64,000 nt of DNA from assembly GCA_021904315.1 (NCBI GenBank), contig CM038916.1:2294001-2358000 (forward strand), written 5' to 3'. Made by a program: the position numbers and the translations under genes. The stretch is from Sphagnum magellanicum. Lineage: Eukaryota; Streptophyta; Sphagnopsida; Sphagnales; Sphagnaceae. The notes under the pieces were generated by a model. That model had not been told where the DNA came from. It worked only from the letters and a program-made list of their open reading frames with translations, and did no database searches. Positions within the stretch are counted from its first letter, which is position 1. Each line of letters starts with the position of its first letter. Shown here piece after piece: positions 22,390 through 35,793 of the stretch.

Positions 22390-24300
22390 AAGTGCCTAGG
22401 TTGATTACATGTATAATGAGTAAAAGAATTATAGCCAACTAAACTCCATGATGATTTACCTTTTCGCATTATGTTTGTTTTTTTATTGTTGGGCACTAGG
22501 TTCATTTACTACCACCTCTTGTTGGTCCTTTAGCCTATTATTAAAGTTATTTATGTTCTAAAAACATTTATCCTCTCTATGATTGGGTTTCTTGTAATGT
22601 GAACAAAACTTTTCTTTAAACATAATACCATTTGTCGCCTACTTTTTGTTCTCTTTTTATTTTCATCATTGGATAAATATCCAAGATGACCTTATTCCCA
22701 TCCACATCAATCAAATTTTCTTTCAAATTATTGATGCTTTTAAGTGTTGAATTAAGGTATCCCACTTCATTTTTGCAATGGCCACATAAGATAAGGGAAA
22801 GGCTAACCTTAAAAATGGCAATCAAAAAGTGGTCATTAGTGGGATGTAAAAATACATTTGCAAGGTTTTAAATGTATTCACAATACTCCTCCATTCATTT
22901 GATTTGATTTTGTTTGATCATCTACACATTCATGTAGATTTGCTCATTTGCTTGTATTGTGTAGACCATTGACAAAAAACTTAAACAAAAAAAACTATTG
23001 AAAGTAAAATTCAAATGACTTTTGATGTCGCAACCCCACTTTGAAGGAGTTGTGAGGTCACCACTCACACTCGTGAAAATGGGACTTCAGAGTCCTCCGG
23101 GACTCCTGAAAACTCAGAGCTCGATTGCAGGGGTCAAAACACCTCGCATTGAAACGTTCTTTATACCATTGAAAAGGTCTTGAAGTGTAGATGTCCGAAA
23201 TGGCCTCGCATAGCCATTTGGACATCTTCAACACAAAGTTATGGTCGAAAGAAGGGATGGGAGTCAAATTGGCAGTTTGACTCCCGACCACTAAAAGTCA
23301 GGAATCGACCCGATTCCAGTGTGTGCAGGTGAAGTGCAACACACCATTGGAAAGTTTTCGAAGAGAGCTACAACTTTGGTTCAGACCTTGTCTCGATTTG
23401 AGTTTGAAGCGAGAAGTTATGAACGTCCAAAGTCCCGAGAGTCCAAACCCGAACAGTTTCAGGACTCCACTTTGGGAGTCCCGGGAAAAAGAGCCATTTG
23501 GATGCAAATCCCGCGGAGAGTTGCAGAGAATACTATATGGGGGAAGGTGGTGGCTTCCCCTGAGTCCAAGCCGTGGTGAGTCAAGTGAGTCCAAGTTAAC
23601 CCGTGGCTTGTCCCAACACCTAAAAAGTGCAGAATGAGTTTTAACCCATTTGTGGGTTGGATTTGGATGCAGGACCATGTAATTGAGTAAACTTGTCCCT
23701 CTTCCTGGTCTATCCCGGAGCTTTCAGCACACCCCTCTCACCCCCTTTAGTGCTGAAAGTTGGGAGCGTGCCCCAAGTCTCAGAAATTCCGCAACTTGAG
23801 TGAGTTAGCCCAACTTGGGGCTAACTTGGGGACTTGGGAACGCATCATTTGACAAAATGATCACCCAAGTAAATGTTGAATCTTATGAAGTTCATCAAAA
23901 GTATGTGATTTTTGTGGATTCATTGAACATTCAATTCACCTTTATGGCTTGTTGGAACACCCTCACATGAATGTTTGTATTCACATTTTTAGTGTATTTC
24001 AAATAATTCAAAATTTTCTTACCTTAATCCTCCTTGTGGTGAGATTTTATTGCTAATGGGTGTATTGGCAAATACCATGGATCATAAGGATTCCACATAA
24101 GCAATATTCCTAGCCAAACTTTTGACCAATCTTTTAGTGTAGCTAATGGTTTAGGAGGTCCCTTCTTATTGCCCTTATCATCATTAAAATCACACAAAAA
24201 ATTCAATGAATTTCCTAAAGGTCTTCCATCTTCTCCTTGGGTTGCAACAAAGTGAAGTTCAACATTTTCTTGTTCAAACCTTTAAAAAAAATTATAATGC
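22390..24300 (-). mobile_element. Ty3/Gypsy gag fossil, minus strand, split by a solo LTR
   Basis: Gag-like blocks on the minus strand lie both right of (23853-24300) and left of (22390-23020) the solo LTR at 23026-23847. They include a CCHC-type zinc knuckle region near 22570-22610. The blocks resemble the gag of the large element at 37-49 kb, so the two are probably of the same lineage. The fossil is broken in many places. The nested solo LTR shows that this gag copy was in place before the LTR family arrived. Confidence 0.65.
23026..23847 (+). mobile_element. Solo LTR, family L1-solo, copy A
   Basis: An 822-base unit starts TGTCGCAACCCC and ends ACGCATCA, flanked on both sides by the 5-base duplication TTTGA (23021-23025 and 23848-23852). 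It matches copies B and C along its length (shared: GGTCAAAAC, GGGAGTCAAATTG, GGGGAAGGTGGTGGCTTCCCC). A single LTR with an intact target duplication is the footprint of recombination between the two LTRs of a full element. It keeps a fair number of CpG sites. It stands out as a GC-richer island in the AT-rich desert. L1-solo is only a label used here. Confidence 0.9.
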
Positions 24301-25049
24301 AATTTGGTCTTGTACATTGATGGAGGACATTTGGAAGTTCTTATTTTGCTATTGTTGCAAATATTGATCAAATTTTATTTTTTCATTTGGGGGTGTGAAT
24401 AGTGTTGCATGACATAGGTGAACTCATGACTATAATTTATTAAATTATATTAAGGATTTAAGTCATGTGTATTTTGCTTGTCAAGGACTACTCTATTGAA
24501 AAAAGACCAAAAGTTGTTCATTGATGATGCATCAAACAAGGCTATTCAAAATTCCAAGTGCAATGGTTAGACCTTGCATTTCAATTATAGCCAACATTGA
24601 TTAAATTACCTTCTACAAATATAGTTGGAATGCATTTTGACATCATCGCTAAATATTTTAGGCCATGTTTGAGTCGTTCCTCCCCACATTATTCTTGGTT
24701 CATGTAGTACATGAAAAGTGATAATGGGAATTGTAGAAGTATTCAACTTCCTTTAGGTATGATCCACTTTGAACTTTCTCAAGTTTTTGAAAATTGTCTG
24801 TGGTTTCATCTTATATCTAATTATGGATTCATGTACTAAGTTTTGTTTGCAATGAATTCAAAATATTATTTGTAGATTGTGCGACAATGTTTGTAGCTTT
24901 GAAAGGTAAAAAGTGATGTTGTGCAATTGGATTCCTATTTCAAGATAATGTTGATGTTTTATGTATATTATTGTTTAATAAGGAGCAACATCCTTAGGGT
25001 TTGAGAGCTTGCAATTTTATTTTTTTTAATTATTTTATTGAAATCACAC
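24301..25049. other. AT-rich spacer
   Basis: Nothing recognisable. It may contain further unassignable remains of the gag fossil to its left. Confidence 0.4.
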
Positions 25050-25320
25050 ATTGGTTCTAATTCAAACAATTGGCCCTCATTAATTGCATTACAAAGGACT
25101 AGGTGGCCACTTGATTTTAATCCAAATAATTGGCCTTTATTAATTATGTTGCAAGGACCAGGGCAGACACTTGATTATAATCCAAACAATTGGCTTTTAT
25201 TAATTTCATTGCAAAGGACCAAATGGCCACCTAATTTTAATCCAAACAATTTGCCTTTATTAATTTTGTTGCAAAAGACCAGGTGCCCACCTAGTTTGAA
25301 TCTAAGCCATTTTGGATGGT
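25050..25320 (+). repeat. 60-base tandem repeat, about 4.3 copies
   Basis: A unit of exactly 60 bases, beginning AATTGGCC and containing CAAAGGACCA and a CACTTGATT-type block, starts at about 25068, 25128, 25188 and 25248 with a partial copy after 25308. Copies differ at perhaps 10-20% of positions. As 60 is a multiple of three, one frame stays open across the array (25038-25367), giving a 20-residue repeat around NPNNWPLLI. I take this as a by-product of the period and not as a gene. Confidence 0.9.
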
Positions 25321-25899
25321 TGTTTGACATGTCAAAATTGTTTATAGTTATTTTTGGACAATTCTAAAGTCCAAAATTAATTAAATACATGTTTGTTGTT
25401 CTATCACCACGATGATGGGTTGATGAAATACCAAAGGTCACTCCCAAGAAATTTTTGCACCAAGACCATAATATGATAATATTAAGTAGGATTATTTCCT
25501 ATTACACTTCATGAAGAAAAAAGAAGAAAAACATCATACACAATTTTTCACATCAGCACTCAAAAATCTCCATGACACAATTTGCACTTGTACATTAAGA
25601 GATTCTCACACTACATCCTTTTCTACTTTAAAAAAAAATCATAGTCTTTTCCTAAGTTAACTCAAGTGAGGTGATGAGGTAATGCCACTTCTCCACCTTC
25701 TAGAATCATTAAATCCAATAGTTTCACTACCTAAGTAATTAGGAAGTGATAACTGATTGTCACCTATCACTATAACAAGAATTACTTAATATTCTGATAA
25801 TTAAGTTATCAAGATATTATCTACATCCACTAGTTAGACTAAGTTAACTTGCCAACTAACCACCTCTTGGAAACTGAAAATACTCTTGAAGTACATCAC
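25321..25899. other. AT-rich spacer
   Basis: No gene, repeat or motif that I can support. Confidence 0.4.
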
Positions 25900-28800
25900 A
25901 AGATATTACTGGGATGTAGTATATTTTAAGTCACAAATGTTGATCTCATTGATACAAATGGTTGCATGAACTTTACTGTCTTTTTAAAATAATTTCATAG
26001 AAGTAAACCCTCCCAAGCAGATCCAGGCTAACATTGTAAAGATGCATGAACCTCACATGTATAGTAATTTGTGCTAATTCTAGACACTGAATCTTAGGAA
26101 AAGGAAATTGGCCAATTTTCAGCTTCTCAATTGAAGACTATGTAAAGGCAATCCAGGAAAAGGAAGCAAAAGGAAAACACACCTCTTGCACAATGCATTG
26201 TCCAAATAGAATCAACTACACATCATGCCCAGATTGTATGACATCCTCCCCATCTTTTACAGCAACAATGCAAACAACCAGTAAGTTGAGATTTTTGAGG
26301 AAAGGATTGAACCTGTCAACTGGAAAAGATTGCCTTGTCTCTATTACAAACCACTTTTTCATTTCATCTGTGGCTGAGACTTCCATAAACTTCAACCAAG
26401 TAAAGTAGCAAATTAAGAGCATTGATGTTTCTCTTTGCAGATTGACATCTGCTCTTCAGCTAGAGCCTGAAATACATAACCATCCATATGTCAAGCATCA
26501 ATGAACAACATCTTATCATATCTATGAGATTATAGAGAAATCTCCTCAATAACACTTTGAAGGTAATATGACAAGTGAGGTCATAATCTTATGAGAGTAA
26601 CTCATAGGGTACATCACCTTTGTCATCCTCATATCAATATTTATACAGATTGAGAAGAGGAAGCAATGCAAAAATTAGCCCAGAAAAAACCAAGCTGGCA
26701 ATCTTAAGCCCAGAACCAGATATGTATACAACATTATGATCTCTGCAGATTGTCAATCCACAACATGCTTCATAACTCAGCATCCTGCTAGAGAACACCA
26801 ACACAAACCAAAAGGATTTACACCCAAAATTCCTTCTCCCCCTACTGCACAAGCCAAGGAAATGTCAATCAGAAGATATCCAAAGCATACTCCCAATTCA
26901 AATATTTTCATACATTCCACTCAAGTTCACACACTAAAACCTTGCCTCCTACTCTTTTCAGCTGACCATGGAAGCCTTGATTAAAATCTTTGCAGTAATT
27001 TCATTCAGAGATTTGATGCAGATGGAAGGTTGTGTAATGTAGATATGTATGCCAGGATTGCAAATGAGATTCAGATCACATGGAGATAGAATTCATGATA
27101 GGCAAAATTGTTATTTGCCCAACTAAATACATTCCATGGCAATACAACGTCAGGACATTCCATCTCAACACCAGAAACTCAATTCTTGGATGATTTCTGC
27201 CAACCAAATCAAGCATCATACCATAGTGGGAATAGAAGACATACTAGAAGGAGTAACTTTGCAATGTCTTCTCTGCCTCCTCTTCCTAACATGAAACGTG
27301 CAGGGGCAGCTTACGCAACACAATGTCAATTGTGAGGATTTCTGAGCAAAACTACAATTTTGCATAAGAATTTTGATCTATGCCCTCCTTATCATATCAT
27401 CCAAAATATTGAGAATTGCTTGCTATGCATTATTATGTAGGAAATCTGAAGAAATTTTGGAGATGACATGAGAGAATAGATTTGAGGATTTGAGGAACCC
27501 TCTAACCTTATCTCTAACCTTATCTGATATAACATGAAACAGATCCCAAATCCCAGACCCCAATTTGGACCCAGAAGAGCTTGATTTCTGCACCTCTATT
27601 GTTCTTTCATGATAACAATGGACCTTCCAGAGATTTTGCAGGTTTGTATGTTTAGGCTATTTAAACTCCAACTTGGAAGTTTCAAAGGTTCTCCTTGTTG
27701 TTCTTCTAGACCATTCTTCATTCATGGACAAAAAACTGTTTTGCTTGATAGTGCTTGTGATTATGGGCATGACACAAGAACTGTCTTGTAGAAAATGAAT
27801 GACAATGAAAGAATAGGGTAATCAAAGTAGACTCAAAGCCTATTTTTTTGTAACAGTTTATGACATTGTATCTTCCCATGTTTTTTCAACATTCATTTCA
27901 GCTAATGTAAAATTGGACTCTGTGTGGTTTGACTTTGTTTTTGTGAAACTACTGTTGTTGACAATAAGGGAATGGAGTTTCTACGGATTCTTGACTGGAA
28001 TCCATGTTAACCCACTATGTGAATTTGAACCTTCAAGAATTTGAACCATGTTAACCCACCTTTTTTTGATCAATTTTGTAACTGACAACTCTATGAGGGA
28101 TGAAGTTTTGCTAATAGGAGTGCACTTCTAGTAGCAACATTTTAGACCATGGGGACTATTGTACTATTGCTCAGAAGAGTGTGCAAGGAATTGCTTGAGC
28201 AAGTCATTCCTTTCTTTGACATGAATATCAAGGACTTGCTGTTATTGTGCTTAACATGACTATCAGTACATTACGCTCTGCAAGGTGTTGTTTTGGTCAA
28301 GTGGGCATGCAATAAATTGCACCAGGGGGAATCCCTTATTAGATTCACAGCTTGTCTGGATAATGAAGGTCCACAATTTGTGTGAATGAGAGCTCAGAAT
28401 GGGGCCGAAACTTATAAGTGCTTTTTCTCTGAGTTTGGCTTGGTATTTTGTGGCACAGAATTCATGAATTCCTGTTTCAAATAGGCACTTACCTCTCATA
28501 CACATACCAAAACCTGGGGTGGTAGAATGGTTTAGGAGATGAGGGCTATGGATACAGCCACTGCAGCAATATTCAGGCATGCTTGCTGTAGTTGAGGGAT
28601 GGGTTTAGTGCATAACACCTCCAATCTGTAGGACTAGATGTAGAGTGCATTGCTTTTGTGAGAAAGAGCAATTTGAAGTATCTATGCATAAAAGACAAGC
28701 ATGCCAGACAGAAAAGGAGGCTCTTATGGGCATCTACTTCCTACATGTCTTTTAAAAAGGGATATTACTTGTTATTTGGGGTACAAGTGCAGCTGAAATA

Positions 28801-31000
28801 TTATATGAGGTGCACAACATCAAAGTGGATTACAAAGAACAGTTCAAGACAGTGCCATAGGTACAGTTGCAGTTGACTCCAGTAGCTCTCCAAAGCACTG
28901 GTGTTGGGTATTGTGTACAACTTTCTGGATCTGTGTTTTCTCTCCCTTTGCAGACTAGACCCACGAGTAAAATATGCAAGGGTAACCAAGTCGTTGTGGG
29001 TTTAAGTTGTCCACTATGTGCATGCTAGACTTTACATACAGTAGGCAATACAACTTACAGGTCCAAACTACTTCTTCATCTAGGTCATGGAAAAAGATTG
29101 TAAAGGACAGAGGGTAGCATCCACACACATTCACTCCTCAGAACTCAAGGCAGAACTGGACTTTTATGGCATAAAAATTGTGCCAAATTGGTTGCCCTCT
29201 TCTTGAAGCCTCATATTTTGGATGATTTGGCATAAGTAGATACCACCCTGCAAGTGGTTCGGGATTCCCACAACACTGCTAAAATCTTTAAAAGCTCGCA
29301 AGGTAACCATGAGCCTCAACATCACTAACTTGATACTTGCTCCTGTGATGTCTGCTGATAGACCTAAACTTTTGCTATCTGTGGTAATACCCTCAATTAC
29401 TGACTGAAAGATTCTGTGCAAAGAGAAATTTTTTTTTGTTAAGCTCGTTTTTTCCAACTCTTATGCACTCCAAGTCATTCTAGATGAGGGATAGTCTTTG
29501 AGCATTGGCATGTTGTAACACCATTTTGGATGAAGCATATCTTAAAGGCTACTGTGGGAAGGATACATGATTCTGGTCAGACCAGATATACATGAGCACA
29601 GTAGAATATATATTGTAGAGTTGATGAAAGACAAAGGAGGTTATGGAAAAGCAGACTTGACACCAAAGAGATGGTCTTCTCAACCAATTCATAACCTATA
29701 ACCACTTGCAGGGTTCTAGGCTTCTGAGCTTTAGAGGCTAACTTGTTAATGTCTCTTCCTGATTGGACATCCATGCCCCAGTTGTATCGCACATTAAGCT
29801 ACATGTATCTCATTCTGTGTATGGATGAAAAGTGATCCACATCCAAATGCTGGGAAGTTTATGTTTGCTGGTTCACATAGCCAAGGCCTTGGTGCATCCA
29901 GGCCTTGGAGTAACCAGCAGTCTCTGGTTTGTTACCTAATCCATAACTCCATGTCAAATTTCCTTCCAGGTACTACTTCTCTATAGTTGTTTCATGTTGC
30001 TGTTTCTGGCACAAAGTTTGCTATCAAGCCTACTACAGAAACCTTGTTCTGTTTGATCTCTACTGAAAGTAATCTTGAATATTAATTTTGCTTCCTTCTG
30101 ACTAGTTTAGTCTGGATGCATGGGGTGGAGATATCTGGCTATGGCAGCAAGGAACATTCATGCATACTACCAGAGTAATGAAGAATAATGGCAATTCCTC
30201 ACCTTAGCCCCATTCACTTTTATGACAAATGCATCATCAGGTTTGCACTGTGAATTGAATTTACTGACACTTGTGGCTTCAGTTGCATTATCAGAGGTCC
30301 CCACCAACAAAATGCAAAATCTGGTCAAGTGAAACCTGGAAAACTGAAAAACAAAACATGTCAAGTGAAATTGACATCCATTGAATTGCCTGTGGCTCCA
30401 AGTTCATGTGAGTTATTCCTCAAACTTTGGATCCTTCTAACAACATGAGACTGTTACAGATCCTTGCAAAGGTGGTACTGGTGCCATCATCTGTATTTAG
30501 CAGCTGGATGAAACTTTATCCCTTCTTTCTCTAAGTCAAAGTAGAAGTCACTAGAAGCTCCATATTGATGCACTGAATCCTAGGCAATATAGTTAATGGT
30601 TACCCTAGTGACAAAAAACAAAGTGGTCATGCCTCCTTTGCGCATACTGCACAGGTCAAAAAAGACATTTTGAGTTCAGGAGAGCAACATTTCACTTGAA
30701 AAAGTTGAATTTCAATCAGATGATGGCACCACAATATGTTCTAAGCATTAACATCATATCAACCTCCAAGAGAATTGACCTCACTCTGAATGATTGAGTT
30801 GATTGCTTACAAGAATATTGCATTTGGAAAATGCAATTTGATGTAAGAATTTGACATATCACCTTTTAAACAGATAAATGGTCAATGTGTGTTCTCATTA
30901 CAACTTGTGTCAATATTGTGTTTTGATAACATCTTATGCTATGAAGTTGTGGCATATTCAAAAACCCCAATTGAAGCAAATATGCATTACAATCAAGGAT
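25900..31000. other. Island of near-genic composition, possible decayed gene(s)
   Basis: GC content is visibly higher than on either side. Short minus-strand frames look like exons: 30195-30340 opens after a TTTTCCAG acceptor-like site and closes at AAG/GTGAGG; 29577-29792 and 29164-29457 have protein-like composition; 26216-26422 is rich in Glu and Lys; 26634-26852 ends in a hydrophobic tail (KIASLVFSGLIFALL). No two of them could be joined with confidence, and I recognise no family. It could be a gene with long introns, several dead exons, or an old transposon body. Confidence 0.3.
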
Positions 31001-33240
31001 GGCTTTGATCCATGCCATTGATGTAAAAACAATGGGACATCTAATGTATTAATAAGGATTTCATTGCATAGATGTATCCACTCCTTTTGCCAAATAAATC
31101 TGTGGTGTCAAAAGTAAAGTTGTCTAGGCATAGTATGTTGATAGATTATTGAGGGGAGAGCATTAGGACATGTGAGGGTGCTTTTGTAGGATTGTGAACA
31201 GTCATTTAGTAACAAGTTACCACCAGGTGTAATGGTTGATTAAGTGATAAAGCTTTGGTGTCGTTTTTCAATTTTTTAATTTGCCAAAAGTGACAAAGTG
31301 TTGTTGCAAAAATACTCTACACTGAAAGAAAATGTCTTTCAAATTTTCTTTCAAAAAACTTTCACAAAATTCAAAACCTTACCACCAAAAAATCACAATA
31401 AGGTATGCTATGGTTGCTTTCTTTGTTTTTACAATTATAACAATTTGTTGTTGTCTTTGGTGAGCTAAGCTCTATTAAAAAATAGTATGCATGTTAAATG
31501 GATTAGATAAACATTTGGCATGCTGCTGGTATGAAATTCGGAAAAGAATTATTTTTTACAACTGACGTTTGAAGATTTTTTAAACTATCTAAACCTTCCC
31601 AAGTATTCATAAATTAAGTTTCAAAAAAAATCTTAAGATATGTTTTATAAGATAAAAAGTTTAGTATTATTGACCAACCAATCTTGTATCGTATTTTCAG
31701 CACTCATGAAAGTATATGTAAATTGCAATTATGACCAAGCATTGAAAAAAAATTTAAATCCAGAATAAAAAATAAGCACATCGAAAATCTTACATGGCCT
31801 ATTTATTGATAAAATCTTCCCTTAAATGTCTTGATTAAAGATAATGGAGAAAAAATTCATATCTTACAGTAGAGTAAACGGTCAAAATGTTGTTGTTATT
31901 GAAAAACCCTATAATAAACAATAAAAAAACTAGTATTTTTGGGAGAGGATTATTTTGTTTTGAACATCTGGGTTCTGTGTCAATTCTAGTGTCAGTCCAT
32001 TGTCACCAAAGGGAAGAGAGAGGACTGAAAACTTCCCCTTTGAACATTAAAATCAATGATATTTTTTTATCTTCATTCAATATATAGACAACAGAGGTGT
32101 AAACCTAAAGAACTATCCTATATAGCTCAAGTCTAACATACATTTTGCATTAGGAGATTTTGACCTTTCTCTCATAAGCTATCATGGCCTATCACAATTG
32201 TTTCACAACAAAACAATCCTTTCCACATTCAATTTTGGTTTCATACAACAAGGTTCCCTTATTATATTCCACCAAAAATAGATCATACTTTTCCCATTTG
32301 CATAGGCTCCCATAAATCCCACTAGATCTTAATTGTTCTTGCCAAGCATTTTGGTAAAAAATTTGTAAAACCCCAATCTTTACTTTTCCTAGGAAGTTCA
32401 AACAAGCAAAAAAAAAAACTGTCATATAAAGTTCTGCAATATAAAATTCCCTCATGGAAATTTTCAAGTTCCCCACATTCAAGCTATGCAACTCTTGAAG
32501 TTATTTGTAAATCTTATTTCCCATTCATTACCAAATCACAAAAAACAAAAATCAGAGTATTCTTAAATATAAAAAATTTAATGTTGTGAAACAAATTTAA
32601 GTTAGCTTTCAAACTCCCTAAAGGCATCCATCATTTCCAAATGTGCCTCTATTTTGAAACATCTAACTAGCTTATTATGTCCAACCTAATCCTCAATACA
32701 CACTAAAAGAATTTTTGAGAACTTCAAACCTAAACATAAGGTTTTGCCATCATCCTCCTACACAAAGAAAAACATTAGATTGTTGAGACTTGGAAAGAAA
32801 TGTGCTTAGCTTTCCAAAACTCAAACCCCAATAAACAATTTTTTTTTGCTTAAATCCTTGTTCTTGCACCTTGATAACCTTCTCATTATAAATTGCATTT
32901 AACAAACAACACACACCCAAAGGCTGAAGATTTACTTCATGAAGTATAAACCAACAAATACATAAAGTAGCACTAACATGGATCATTACAAACTCCTTGA
33001 AAAAGGACAAACAAAGGAAATCGCATGCAACAAACAATAAACACAATATAATACAAAGAAAACATTGACATTGTAGATAAGTTCAACTAAAACCTCATGC
33101 TTCACATGATCACCAACCACTGAAAGTTTTAACACTTTATGCCCATCTTCATCATGTGTAGCCCTTCATTCATTAGGTTAAATCTTCATCAAACATATTC
33201 CAAATGCAATTTGACATCACACCATCTTTCAATCACTAGT
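31001..33240. other. AT-rich spacer
   Basis: Minus-strand frames at 32192-32491 (99 codons) and 32750-33046 (98 codons) lie on the same strand about 260 bases apart and have mixed composition, but no motif identifies them. They may be remains of one decayed coding sequence. Confidence 0.35.
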
Positions 33241-33244
33241 AAAA

Positions 33245-33660
33245 ATCATCTTTTGCAACCAATCATTAGGCAAAGTTAATTTAATTGTGATTAAATTAAC
33301 AAAATGAATTTAACCATGATGATTAGTTTATTCATGATTAATTTAGTTAAAATCAATTTAAACCATGTTTAAATTAACTAAAGTTAATTTAATCATAATT
33401 AATTTAGTCATGCTTAATTTAGTTAAATTAGTTAAACCATGGTTATTTTAGAAATTTTAATTTAATTATTTTTAAATTAATTAAAAATAATTTAATCATA
33501 ATTAATTTAAACATGGTGAGTTTTTAAAAAATTAATTGAGTTATAATTAGTTTAACTTTATGATTTTTTATCCCTAATTAATTTAACTAAAGCTAATTCA
33601 ACCATAGTTAATTTAGTCAAGATTTAATTTAAATTTAAATTTAATTAATATGAGTTTTAA
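33245..33660. repeat. Degenerate TTAATTTAATCATGATTAA array
   Basis: Variants of TTTAATCATGATTAATTTAGTTAAA recur without a fixed period. Many units are near-palindromic, so the array reads much the same on both strands. Confidence 0.7.
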
Positions 33661-34249
33661 CTTAAGTTTATCCCATGTTTTGTTACCCATCAACTTTTAA
33701 ATCTAACCCCTTATGAATTTTTTTATTATGTAAACTCCTTTTGAACAAGTAGAAGTTGTGGAGAAAGGAGGTTGGTGAAACAAATAAGTTTTTGAATTAA
33801 TTATGTGAACTTGAACTTAAGAACCTTCCAACTAGGATCCTAAGTTCACTTTAATAAAGTGTGAGATTGAGTTTGTTTGAAAATCTTGTTTAATTACTAA
33901 TTTAAATTTTTTTGAAATTTTGTTTTTCTCAAAATTAGTGATGGTGCTTTTGTTTTTTTACAATGAGGATAGATCCTGTAGTGATGCAGATACATGCTCA
34001 CTTTCTAATTTCATTGAGCAACTAGTGTTGCGAGAGGCATTTGAAGGAACGAAGGCCCAAAAACAAGGTGAGTTTGAGGATAACTTTTTAAACAGAAACA
34101 ATGGCGAAAGTTTTATCAATAAAATCCAAAGACCTAGATTTGTTTCCTTTGATTTCTTACTATTTTGAATACTTCCATTACAGAGAAATTATTGTATGCA
34201 AGTCAAAGAGTGAAAAAATAATATCGCGAAATTTTTAAAAAAACAGTTT
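33661..34249. other. AT-rich spacer
   Basis: Nothing recognisable; an 82-codon plus-strand frame at 33920-34168 has no motif. Confidence 0.4.
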
Positions 34250-34371
34250 CTGGTTTGTCACAGTACCCTATTCTCCAACCTTTTCTTGTGTCGGATCCCA
34301 TGGGCAAAGCGTGCTGGATGCTCTAGCTATGGTCAGATAAGGGAAGACAGTAAATCAAGTGCAGCCTTTTT

Positions 34372-34655
34372 TGCAGGCAGTACAGAAGTAGTGTCTGCTT
34401 CTTTTTTTCCCTCACTGCCCGAGAAAGATGTGTCTATCACTGGCAGTGACTACACACATCTTGGTGATGGGCATTGCACAGGGTAGGTGTGATGTACCTT
34501 TCAAGAGAATGCACGGTACGTGCCTATTGCGAGGTCAAGCACGAACGCAAAGTGGGTGTGGGGCCCGGCATCATGAATCTATTTTGAGGAGGAGATATAT
34601 CAGGCCAAGTGCAAACGAGGAAAAAAACAACAGACACCCTTTTGTACTGCCTGCA
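34372..34655. repeat. Possible DNA element with 13-base perfect inverted ends
   Basis: TGCAGGCAGTACA (34372-34384) is matched exactly in reverse complement by TGTACTGCCTGCA (34643-34655). The 284-base segment and its immediate flanks (34250-34690) are GC-richer than the surroundings. No target duplication is evident, so this is either an old non-autonomous transposon or a chance inverted repeat inside an unrelated insertion. Confidence 0.4.
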
Positions 34656-34690
34656 GTAAAGACCTGCTCTTGAGTTTTAAGGAGAAGATA

Positions 34691-35434
34691 AGGGTAGGTT
34701 TCCATTTACCTCCCACTCACCCATTATTTGTACAGTATCGTGTTCCCACCAATGTTTTTTTATGGAATTTTTGCATGTACCCAAAGTGGCTGTCATCCAT
34801 CCATATGAAGATGCAGAAAAAGTGGCAATCATCCCTAGGAAATTTAGCCAAATCTGGCTATAAACTAGACATGAAGTATAAAAATTTAATCATCTTTCTA
34901 TGTTTTTGGTTACACACCTATCATTTACTAAATTTTCCCTTGAAATTTGGCAATTGAAAACTTCAATTTCACTTCAATTTCACTTTTTAATTTTTAATTT
35001 CACTCCTTGACGAAATTTTTTCAATAGTAAAAAGGCTGGTCAAATGGTACTTGGGACTTTTCAATAAAAATTTTGAGGCCAGGTTTTCTTTTGTGTGAAA
35101 TTTTGTATTGCTCAGAAAATGTTTTTGAGAAAAAAAAAAATTTCTCACAAGATTCTTATTTTTGAAAAAAAGTTGTCACAAAGGAAACAAATTTGAGTTT
35201 GCCACATTTCTATTCCCAATTGCAAATTGCAGTAGTTAATTAAAACTGTAGAAGCTATTTTTTTTAACAAGTCCTAAAGATTGGTTGCCATTTAATGTTA
35301 TATTCCTCTTGATGCTCACCAAAAAAGCATAAACTTGAAAAAAAATAGGTTGAGACATTGGACCACTAATCAACCAATTAGATATGTGCTTTCAAAGTTC
35401 CTTTTTCTTTGGGTCATGAGTCATTTTGATCGGC

Positions 35435-35440
<6 letters not shown>
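34691..35440. other. AT-rich spacer
   Basis: Nothing recognisable. Confidence 0.4.

Positions 35441-35469
<29 letters not shown>
35441..35469. repeat. (TA)n microsatellite
   Basis: About 14 perfect TA dinucleotides. A perfect run in otherwise decayed DNA points to recent slippage. Confidence 0.95.
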
Positions 35470-35472
<3 letters not shown>

Positions 35473-35676
35473 TGAAACTTTGACAAGGTTTAAAAATAAA
35501 AGATGTAATGTCTTCCATTTGGCCCAGTTATATATGTGAGAAGGGGAGAATTTGTGAACAAATATGATTTAAAAGTGTGCTGCTTGGGAAACAAACCCTT
35601 TGAGAACAGATTGGGAACTTGGGGAACATCATTATGTGGGAATACATAAATTAAAGAATTATGTGCCCACATTCAC

Positions 35677-35698
35677 CTCCCCCCCCCTTGCCCCCCCC
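35677..35698. repeat. Interrupted C-run
   Basis: Two runs of eight or more C separated by TTG. The complementary strand has G-runs that could form a quadruplex. A similar pair of C-runs lies at 51796-51814. Confidence 0.9.
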
Positions 35699-35793
35699 AA
35701 ATGAGCCCTCATGAGTGCATGTTTAGCGACCTCATTGGTTACATGCAATTTTTTTTAGTTGTCTCATCATTTTTGGCCTAAACTGCAAGAGTA

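Noticed and set aside
25038-25367. 109-codon frame over the 60-base tandem repeat as a repeat protein
   Set aside because: A period divisible by three keeps any open frame open; there is no start context or flanking gene structure.
31209-31255. Second SINE head near 31.2 kb
   Set aside because: A weak A-box-like stretch only; no B box or A-rich tail at the right distance.
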